NCBI GenBank assembly: GCA_003503535.1 | Contig: DOCI01000101.1 | Location: 23,915-28,922 of the forward strand | DNA: 5,008 bases | Origin: Planctomycetaceae bacterium | Lineage (GTDB): Bacteria; Planctomycetota; Planctomycetia; Planctomycetales; Planctomycetaceae | Direction: 5' to 3' | Shown here: piece after piece, positions 1-5,008 of the stretch | Layout of the letters: each line of letters starts with the position of its first letter | Numbering within the stretch: the first letter of the stretch is position 1 | Program-made: the position numbers and the translations under genes | The notes under the pieces: generated by a model | Databases searched by the model: none | The model's input: the letters and a program-made list of their open reading frames with translations, nothing else | What the model was told of the DNA's origin: nothing

Positions 1-1281
1 ACCGCCACGATTCGTAACAATCGCCGCTGCTTTCTTCATCGTCGGTTCCCAATCGGGATCTGTTTTATCTGTGACAAGAATTTCACCTGGCTGAAACTGC
101 TTGAGCCCAATTGGAGAATCGATAATCCGAACGGGGCCATGAGCAATTCGTTCTCCCACAGCACGCCCGGTAACGAGAACCTGACTTCGGTTTTTAAGTT
201 CAAATGTCTCCAACACATTTTTTATCTTCTGAGACTGAACCGTTTCTGGCCTTGCCTGAACAATATACATTTTTCCTGTCAGGCCATCCTTAGCCCATTC
301 CATATCCATTGGACAAAGCTGACCTTTCTTTTGAGAGTAGTGATCTTCGATCACGCAGGCCCATCGTGCCAGGAGCAGCAGATCCTCATCAGGAATACAA
401 AATCTTCGACGATCTTCCAGGGAGACAGGAACGTTCTTTGTCATTCTTGTGCCGCCGAGATCGTATATCAGTTTGAATTCTTTTGTCCCGAGGCGACGTT
501 GGAGAATGGGACGACATTCAGGATCACTCAGTAGAGTTGTCTTGAAAATATAGAATTCATCAGGATTCACTGAACCTTGAACAACATTCTCTCCCAAGCC
601 ATAAGCGGCGTTGATAAGAACGGCATCTGGAAAACCGGTTTCGGTATCAATCGAAAACATAACGCCGGAATAAGCAAGATCCGAACGAACCATCAGTTGA
701 ACACCAATCGAAAGTCCGATTGTGAAATGATCAAAATCTCTTTCCTGACGATAGGAAATCGCACGATCCGTGAATAAGGAGGCAAAACAACGACGACACG
801 TTTCCAGTAAAACTCCAGGTCCGCGAACATTGAGCATGGTTTCCTGTTGTCCGGCAAAACTGGCATCGGGCAAATCTTCTGCAGTCGCACTGCTGCGGAC
901 CGCGACGTCAATATCAACGGTTTCGCCACACAACGTTTCGTATGCGGTGATGATCTGCTGTTGCAAATTGTCGGGCATTGTGACTGAGAGAATGGCTTTT
1001 CTCACGGCGTGGCCACGCTGCTGCAAGTTTTCCATGTCACTGGTATCCAGATCTGCAAGAATGGATCTGATTTTCTGATCCACGCCAGTCACAGAGAGAA
1101 AATCGTGATAGGCCTGAGCAGTGACTGCAAAACCGTTGGGAACCAGTATCCCCTGGTCGGTCAGCGACTGATACATTTCACCAAGTGAAGCATTTTTTCC
1201 ACCGACCGATGCAATATCGTCTATCGAAATTTCGTTGAACCAACGAATATATTCAGAAGTTCCTTTTACTGCATCAGACAT
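1..1281 (-). CDS. ppsA: Phosphoenolpyruvate synthase (pyruvate, water dikinase), N-terminal part, cut by window edge
   Basis: PEP synthase converts pyruvate + ATP + H2O to PEP + AMP + phosphate in the cytoplasm, a gluconeogenic entry step. My reading of the minus strand from ATG at 1281 gives 427 codons with no stop down to base 1. The N-terminal ATP-grasp nucleotide-binding domain carries VGGKNASLGEM (about 26-36), VPNGFAVTA (47-55), VRSSATAEDLPDASFAGQQE (128-147), FTDRAISYR (170-178), SGVMFSIDTETGF (205-217), NPDEFY (239-244), MDMEWAKDG (325-333) and YIVQARPETV (339-348). The phosphohistidine domain then begins (TGRAVGERI, DPDWEPTMKKAAAIVTNRGG at 408-427). The fragment stops just before the expected RTCHAAI-type catalytic-His motif. 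The E. coli enzyme is about 790 residues, so a little under half is missing, including the C-terminal PEP/pyruvate TIM barrel. The start is supported by AAGGAG 8 nt upstream and by an N terminus matching the family. Relative to E. coli PpsA as I recall it, there is a short insertion (SQKKGQLC region, about 316-323) before PMDMEW. The related PPDK is less likely given the PpsA-type VRSSATAEDLPDASFAGQQE motif. Confidence 0.96.
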   Translation of the reverse strand, partial: MSDAVKGTSEYIRWFNEISIDDIASVGGKNASLGEMYQSLTDQGILVPNGFAVTAQAYHDFLSVTGVDQKIRSILADLDTSDMENLQQRGHAVRKAILSVTMPDNLQQQIITAYETLCGETVDIDVAVRSSATAEDLPDASFAGQQETMLNVRGPGVLLETCRRCFASLFTDRAISYRQERDFDHFTIGLSIGVQLMVRSDLAYSGVMFSIDTETGFPDAVLINAAYGLGENVVQGSVNPDEFYIFKTTLLSDPECRPILQRRLGTKEFKLIYDLGGTRMTKNVPVSLEDRRRFCIPDEDLLLLARWACVIEDHYSQKKGQLCPMDMEWAKDGLTGKMYIVQARPETVQSQKIKNVLETFELKNRSQVLVTGRAVGERIAHGPVRIIDSPIGLKQFQPGEILVTDKTDPDWEPTMKKAAAIVTNRGG

Positions 1282-1394
1282 CTTTTTAGCTCCTTAGTGT
1301 GGTTTGAACTGAAACGGTAACAGCCTTAAATACATCCGTCCCGATAATTGATTCGTTTTTGTTCGGAGTAGTTCCTAATTTTCGTAGAAGATTT
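1282..1394 (-). other. Intergenic gap between hypE and ppsA
   Basis: This 113-bp stretch is the only noncoding DNA in the window. It holds the ppsA ribosome binding site at its downstream end. I see no GC-rich hairpin followed by a T-run in the direction of transcription, so there is no evidence that the hyp transcript ends here. I also found no convincing -35/-10 pair. A weak palindrome-like block at 1326-1345 (minus strand ATCGGGAC, 4 nt, GTATTTAA) lies 45-64 nt upstream of the ppsA start, where an activator might bind, but its match to any known operator is poor. ppsA may be the last gene of the hyp operon or have its own promoter. Confidence 0.6.
1290..1295 (-). promoter_or_regulatory. 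Shine-Dalgarno site of ppsA
   Basis: The minus strand reads AAGGAG followed by CTAAAAAG (8 nt) and then ATG at 1281. This near-consensus site supports the chosen start and shows that ppsA is initiated independently, not by stop-start coupling to hypE. Confidence 0.85.
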
Positions 1395-2453
1395 TCAACA
1401 GATTCGAGGTAGCGGTGCTCCCATTGGTTCATCAATCGGAAGTTCACGATCGAAGAGATTCTTAATGGTGACGGGAGCACTTTGACGTGACTGAGCAGTC
1501 CCGATGATTGCGGCATCACGATTACCGGATGCGTGGAGTGACTCCAGTATTAAAGGCCCCTGTCCCGAAGCTGTCGCAATCACCATTGTCCCTTCGCATG
1601 CCATATGGAGGGGATTTAGGCCGAGCAATTCACAGACTGCCTGTACTTCCGGGGAGATCGGTAATTGATTCTCCATGATTGTGAATGTACATTGAGCAGC
1701 CTCAGCCCACTCGTGTAAAACAGCCGAGACTCCTCCCCGCGTGGCATCCCGGAGTGAGCGAACCTGCTCCATTTGTCCCTTGATGGCTTTGATTTCATTT
1801 GACAGGCTGTTCACGTCACTGGTGGGTTCTGGTTCAAACTGTAGATTTTCTCTGGCAGAAAGGATCGCAATGCCATGCTGACCAATTGGTCCGGTCACCA
1901 GAATTTCATCACCAGGTTGAATGGCCTGAGGTCCCGGTGGCACAACAGGACCGGCTCTCCCGATTCCAGTCGTGTTTAAATAGATCTGATCACATTGGCC
2001 CCGCGGAACAACTTTCGTGTCGCCCGTTGATACAAAGACACTACATCTTTCACATGCATTCCTCACGCTCTTCAGGATGCGATCCAAGGTTGCTATTGGA
2101 AACCCCTCTTCAATGATAATTCCCAAACTTATGCTATAAGGAATTGCACCGCTCACGAGCAGGTCGTTAACGGTTCCGTAGACCGCCAGAGATCCAATAT
2201 CTCCTCCCGGAAAAAACAGTGGTGAGACAACATAGGAATCAGTGGTCATCATGATGACCGAGCTCTTGAGGCTCAGGCAGGCCGCATCTCCAGAAGCATC
2301 CAAGGTGGGATTTGACAGAATGAGCTGCATATGGTCCCGAATCAACTCCCGCGACAACAGTCCGCCTTCGCCATGGGCGAGTGTCACTAAGCCGTGAGAT
2401 CCGGAAAAAGGAATGGGACAATTTTCGTTCAATTGCATGTTAAATAAGTCCAT
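1395..2453 (-). CDS. hypE: Hydrogenase maturation protein HypE (carbamoyl dehydratase)
   Basis: HypE accepts a carbamoyl group from HypF on its C-terminal cysteine and dehydrates it with ATP to an S-thiocyanate. The cyanide then goes to the iron held by HypC-HypD. The 352-residue protein has the usual family length and the PurM/AIR-synthase-like layout. Visible motifs are HGEGG (27-31), TTDSYVVSPLFFPGGDIGSL (70-89), TVNDL (94-98), EEGF (115-118), STGDTKVVPRG (142-152), NTTGIG (160-165), RDATRGG (235-241), and LNPLHMACEGTM (279-290). The protein ends exactly in PRIC, so the modifiable Cys352 is the last residue and the enzyme should be active. The ATG at 2453 shares its A with the hypD stop (TAATG). 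No strong Shine-Dalgarno site precedes it, so translation probably depends on ribosomes finishing hypD. The related SelD and ThiL folds are excluded by the terminal PRIC and the operon context. Confidence 0.98.
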   Translation of the reverse strand: MDLFNMQLNENCPIPFSGSHGLVTLAHGEGGLLSRELIRDHMQLILSNPTLDASGDAACLSLKSSVIMMTTDSYVVSPLFFPGGDIGSLAVYGTVNDLLVSGAIPYSISLGIIIEEGFPIATLDRILKSVRNACERCSVFVSTGDTKVVPRGQCDQIYLNTTGIGRAGPVVPPGPQAIQPGDEILVTGPIGQHGIAILSARENLQFEPEPTSDVNSLSNEIKAIKGQMEQVRSLRDATRGGVSAVLHEWAEAAQCTFTIMENQLPISPEVQAVCELLGLNPLHMACEGTMVIATASGQGPLILESLHASGNRDAAIIGTAQSRQSAPVTIKNLFDRELPIDEPMGAPLPRIC

Positions 2454-3580
2454 TATCCATCGATCAATGGAGCCTTTTCGGTCTGAGACTCGTTACTCAT
2501 TCGGTAACGATAATAAGCAGCACAGGCTCCTTCCGAGGAGACCATGGGAGCCCCGAGTGGGTGGGCGGGTTTGCATGTCTTTCCGTAGGCACTGCATTCC
2601 GGCGGCTTGATAAGCCCCTGTAACACTTCCGCACTCCGGCATTCCGTTTCGGTCGGATTGACTGGAGCACGATTCCCAACAAAGCGACTCCAGGCGTCAT
2701 ATTTTCGATAGTCTGGTTTCAGTGAGAGACCACCTGCGGGAATGATTCCAATTCCTCTCCAGGACTGATCAACGATTTGATAAACTTCGTCAATCAATTT
2801 CATGGCATTGACATTGCCACCACGCTTCACCGATCGGGGATAGCAGTTCAGTAGCCGAGGACTTCCGTGTTCCAGCATTTGCACGCATGACTGAATTCCC
2901 TGAAGCAGATCAATCGGTTCAAAGCCTGTGATGACGACAGGTATCTCATAGGTATCCACTAAATCCTGATACTCTTCCAGGCCCGTAATCGTGCAAACAT
3001 GACCGGCAGCGAGGAATCCCTGCAGACGCGACTTTGAAGATTCAAGTATGATTCGCATCGCAGGCAAAACACGAACATGGGAAACCAGAACACTGAAATT
3101 ATCCAGTCGTAATTGTTCCGCCTGCAGGACTGCCAACGCCGTTGAAGGAGCGGTCGTTTCAAAACCAACGCCCAGAAATACGACATCCAGATCCGGATTC
3201 AGGCGTGCGAGTTCTACGGCATCAACCGGGCTGTAAACTATCCGCACATCACCGCCGCTCGCTCGGGTTTGATTCAACGACTGTGCAGTCCCGGGAACGC
3301 GAAGCATATCTCCAAATGTAGCCAGGATGGTCGATGGCTGCAGAGAAATCTGTTGTGCTATGTCGATGATCTCAGCCGGTGTGACACATACCGGGCATCC
3401 GGGGCCGTGAATCAATTCCACCACGTCAGTCAATTCAGATTCAATTCCGTACTTGAGAAGATTATGAGTCTGCCCGCCGCAGACCTCCATAATCCGCCAG
3501 CGCTGCGTCGCCAGTTTTCGAATTTCTGCCACGAGAGTCTGGGCTGCTTGCGGATTTCGATATTCCGTCAGATACTTCAT
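2453..3580 (-). CDS. hypD: Hydrogenase maturation protein HypD (Fe-S scaffold for Fe(CN)2CO assembly)
   Basis: HypD, in complex with HypC, is the cytoplasmic scaffold on which the Fe(CN)2CO group of [NiFe]-hydrogenase is built. The 375-residue product is full length. It shows MEVCGGQTH (31-39, Cys34), HGPGCPVCVTP (58-68, Cys62 and Cys65), FGDMLRVPG (89-97), GVGFETTAP (137-145), a GFEP motif (219-222), PRSVKRGGN (248-256), and a C-terminal cysteine region with Cys314, Cys329, Cys336 and Cys353, ending in the MVSSEGACAAYYRY block (346-359). In the family, the first three cysteines are the redox/iron-handling set and the last four hold a [4Fe-4S] cluster. All seven are present. The start ATG overlaps the hypC stop by 4 nt (ATGA) and has a purine-rich Shine-Dalgarno site. 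Position 316 is Ser in ECRSAEVLQG, where some homologues have a second Cys; that residue is not among the four assigned here. A short polar tail (361-375) follows the conserved core. Confidence 0.98.
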   Translation of the reverse strand: MKYLTEYRNPQAAQTLVAEIRKLATQRWRIMEVCGGQTHNLLKYGIESELTDVVELIHGPGCPVCVTPAEIIDIAQQISLQPSTILATFGDMLRVPGTAQSLNQTRASGGDVRIVYSPVDAVELARLNPDLDVVFLGVGFETTAPSTALAVLQAEQLRLDNFSVLVSHVRVLPAMRIILESSKSRLQGFLAAGHVCTITGLEEYQDLVDTYEIPVVITGFEPIDLLQGIQSCVQMLEHGSPRLLNCYPRSVKRGGNVNAMKLIDEVYQIVDQSWRGIGIIPAGGLSLKPDYRKYDAWSRFVGNRAPVNPTETECRSAEVLQGLIKPPECSAYGKTCKPAHPLGAPMVSSEGACAAYYRYRMSNESQTEKAPLIDG

Positions 3581-3837
3581 CCGCTTGTTCCTTCCTCTTG
3601 ACTATTGTTCGCGGGGGCGAGATCTGAAAGATCGGTCTCGATGAGTGCTGCTTGCTCTGCAGAGATTAATGTGATCGCGATCCCGGCATGGACAATCACA
3701 AAATCTCCAATCTCTGCATCCGGAACGCAGGCGAAATGACAGACCTTTTTCAAACCACCGAAGTCAACTTCCGCTTTCGCAAATAGTGGATCCTGGTCCA
3801 GCCAGCGAGTCACACGTCCAGGAATTCCCAGGCACAT
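3577..3837 (-). CDS. hypC: Hydrogenase maturation chaperone HypC/HybG family
   Basis: HypC is a small chaperone that binds HypD and the hydrogenase large-subunit precursor and carries the iron centre between them. The 86-residue product begins MCLGIPG. After removal of Met1, Cys2 becomes the N-terminal iron-binding residue, the hallmark of the family. The OB-fold-like core continues with AEVDFGG (22-28) and IGDFVIVHAGIAI (43-55, conserved His50), then the helical tail typical of HypC. The correct start is the ATG at 3837. A TTG one codon upstream (3840) would put an extra residue before Cys2 and is rejected. The ATG shares its A with the hypF stop (TGATG), and AGGAG lies 7 nt upstream. Two further cysteines, Cys33 and Cys37 (CHFAC), sit on the strand before the VHAG motif. 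The tail ends in a polar stretch (SQEEGTSG). Confidence 0.97.
   Translation of the reverse strand: MCLGIPGRVTRWLDQDPLFAKAEVDFGGLKKVCHFACVPDAEIGDFVIVHAGIAITLISAEQAALIETDLSDLAPANNSQEEGTSG
3589..3597 (-). promoter_or_regulatory. Shine-Dalgarno site of hypD
   Basis: The minus strand reads GAGGAAGGA, 8 nt before the hypD ATG at 3580. It lies inside the last codons of hypC, so hypD can be initiated both by re-initiation at the ATGA overlap and by direct ribosome binding. Confidence 0.7.
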
Positions 3838-5008
3838 CAAACTACTCCTACCAAATTACATTCTGCATTTCGTGTCAGTCTCGCGACCGCTATCGCTAAT
3901 TGACCCGCAGCCAGGCCTCCGTCATTCAGCGGAATAGAGACAGGACAAAAAACATTCCGATGATCTTCTTCCAGTTCTCTACGCAATGTCTCCAGTAAGA
4001 TTCGATTCTGAAAACAACCTCCTGAGAGTACGATCGGATAATCGGGAAAATGACGACACATCTTTCGAATTCCCTGAACCAGTCCTCGATGAAATCGACA
4101 AGCCATGACCGCAGGTGCAGTAGCAGTGTCGATATCATGTACGATTTGTCGAATCGCAGTTTTCCATTCGAGTTGAATTCGGTGATCAACAGTTGATACC
4201 TCAAATCGATAGGGTATCTGTAGGGAATCACAATTCTGAGCTAAGGCTTCCAGAATCATGGGAAACTGACCTTCATAGCTCGATTTCGTTTGACCAGTAA
4301 TCAGAGCAGTGATTCCATCGAACAAACGTCCCATACTCGAAGTCAGTGGTGAAAGATGTTGTCTGCCTGTTATTTGAAGGACATTCTCTGCACTATTGTC
4401 GGGGAATATCTGACGTCCAATCTCACTTGCGTCTTTCGTTCCCAGCGCTGATTCCAGCAACGATATTGCGATTCTCCAGGGACTGAGAATTGCAGCTGTC
4501 CCCCCAGGAAGCGAGAAAGGCGCGATATTTCCAACCCGCTTATAGCCAACTGCACTGCTGAGCAGGAATTCGCCGCCCCAGATGGTTGCGTCGTCTCCCA
4601 ATCCGGTTCCGTCAAAAGCAAGTCCTAAAACATTCTCATCTAACAAGTTGTGCTCAAGCATTCCGGAAACAATGTGTGCATGATGATGTTGCACCCCGAT
4701 GAGCGGCTTCCTCTGTCGAGTCGCCCATGTGGTGGAATAATATTCCGGGTGAAGATCGTGAACGATGTAATCGGGATCCAATTGATACAGAGTCTGCAGT
4801 TCTGTAATTTGCTGTTCAAAGTAAGTTCGATTCTCCAGTGTATCGAGATCACCGATATGAGGACTCAAGATTGACTGAGAGCCATTCGAAAACGCGATTG
4901 CATTCTTTTGTTCTCCGCCAACAGCGAGGATTTGCATCTGAGTAGAAATCGGGAGTTTCAAAGGGGATAGTCCGCGGCCACAACGGATGGTGATCTGTTG
5001 ACCGCCAG
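3837..5008 (-). CDS. hypF: Carbamoyltransferase HypF, C-terminal part, cut by window edge
   Basis: HypF uses carbamoyl phosphate and ATP to form a carbamoyl-adenylate and transfers the carbamoyl group to the C-terminal Cys of HypE, supplying the cyanide ligands of [NiFe]-hydrogenase. The window holds the last 389 residues. The missing upstream half (typical total about 750-800) should contain the acylphosphatase, zinc-finger and YrdC-like domains. The frame is open to the edge. Its first residues (TIRCGRGLSP) match the conserved linker after the YrdC domain, so the TTG at 4961 is an internal Leu codon and not the start. The Kae1-like domain is complete (numbering visible residues): IGDLDTLENRTYFE (51-64), HDLHPEYYST (83-92), QHHHAHI (106-112, metal-binding His), FDGTGLGDDATIWGGEF (131-147), SPWR (175-178), TSSMGRLFD (222-230), SYEGQ (243-247), CRFHRGL (303-309), SGGCFQN (328-334) and NDGGLAAGQ (361-369, metal-binding Asp). 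After SYEGQ the usual small-residue AAM is FPM here. The stop overlaps the hypC start by 1 nt. Confidence 0.97.
   Translation of the reverse strand, partial: GGQQITIRCGRGLSPLKLPISTQMQILAVGGEQKNAIAFSNGSQSILSPHIGDLDTLENRTYFEQQITELQTLYQLDPDYIVHDLHPEYYSTTWATRQRKPLIGVQHHHAHIVSGMLEHNLLDENVLGLAFDGTGLGDDATIWGGEFLLSSAVGYKRVGNIAPFSLPGGTAAILSPWRIAISLLESALGTKDASEIGRQIFPDNSAENVLQITGRQHLSPLTSSMGRLFDGITALITGQTKSSYEGQFPMILEALAQNCDSLQIPYRFEVSTVDHRIQLEWKTAIRQIVHDIDTATAPAVMACRFHRGLVQGIRKMCRHFPDYPIVLSGGCFQNRILLETLRRELEEDHRNVFCPVSIPLNDGGLAAGQLAIAVARLTRNAECNLVGVV
3845..3849 (-). promoter_or_regulatory. Shine-Dalgarno site of hypC
   Basis: The minus strand reads AGGAG, 7 nt upstream of the ATG at 3837 and inside the last codons of hypF. 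Its spacing favours this ATG over the neighbouring in-frame TTG at 3840, which would be only 4 nt away. Confidence 0.75.

Noticed and set aside
139..1078. Plus-strand ORFs of 131, 66 and 102 codons
   Set aside because: They lie antisense to the continuous, motif-rich ppsA frame and are shadows of it.
1348..1361. TTGAT followed after 4 nt by TTTTG, resembling an FNR box
   Set aside because: Only one half-site matches the TTGAT-N4-ATCAA consensus; the other half is almost unmatched.
1282..1394. Possible terminator or sigma-70 promoter in the hypE-ppsA gap
   Set aside because: I saw no stable hairpin with a T-run, and the best -10-like hexamer (TATTTA) has no acceptable -35 at normal spacing.
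1286..1519. 77-codon minus-strand ORF spanning the end of hypE and the gap before ppsA
   Set aside because: It overlaps the conserved hypE C terminus in another frame for over 120 nt, has no recognisable motif, and ends inside the ppsA ribosome binding site.
2239..2610. Small ORFs over the hypD/hypE junction on both strands
   Set aside because: They are out-of-frame shadows of hypD and hypE with no own ribosome binding site or motif.
3837..3840. TTG start for hypC at 3840 (giving an extra N-terminal residue)
   Set aside because: The family requires Cys at position 2, which is given by the ATG at 3837; the Shine-Dalgarno spacing also favours the ATG.

Overview
The window is almost entirely coding, and every gene lies on the minus strand. 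Read 5'->3' on that strand, the order is hypF (3' part, entering from the high-coordinate edge), hypC, hypD, hypE, a 113-bp gap, then the 5' part of a phosphoenolpyruvate synthase gene (ppsA) that runs off the low-coordinate edge. No RNA gene, mobile element, CRISPR array or convincing terminator was seen.

The four hyp genes encode the accessory proteins that build the Fe(CN)2CO group of [NiFe]-hydrogenases. HypF makes and transfers a carbamoyl group to the C-terminal Cys of HypE. HypE dehydrates it to a thiocyanate with ATP. The HypC-HypD complex receives the cyanides and holds the iron during assembly. All the diagnostic motifs are present: MCLGIPG in HypC, CGGQTH plus four C-terminal cysteines in HypD, a terminal PRIC in HypE, and the Kae1-like metal motifs in HypF. 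The set therefore looks functional. The genes overlap by 1, 4 and 1 nt (hypF/hypC, hypC/hypD, hypD/hypE), which implies one transcript with translational coupling. hypA, hypB and the hydrogenase subunits are not in the window. They may lie upstream of hypF or elsewhere.

The ppsA fragment starts at 1281 behind a good Shine-Dalgarno sequence and reads without a stop to base 1 (427 residues). The window cuts it at TNRGG, immediately before the expected catalytic-histidine motif. It may belong to the hyp transcription unit or have its own promoter in the gap. Pairing hydrogenase maturation with PEP synthase suggests a fermentative or low-oxygen metabolic module, but that is inference.

The organism is a bacterium with intermediate GC (roughly half). 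The proteins look bacterial and not archaeal. A planctomycete-like or proteobacterial source is possible, but the window does not fix the taxon. I see no undescribed system here: it is a well-preserved hydrogenase-maturation operon next to a central-carbon gene, and the observations below are mostly modest.
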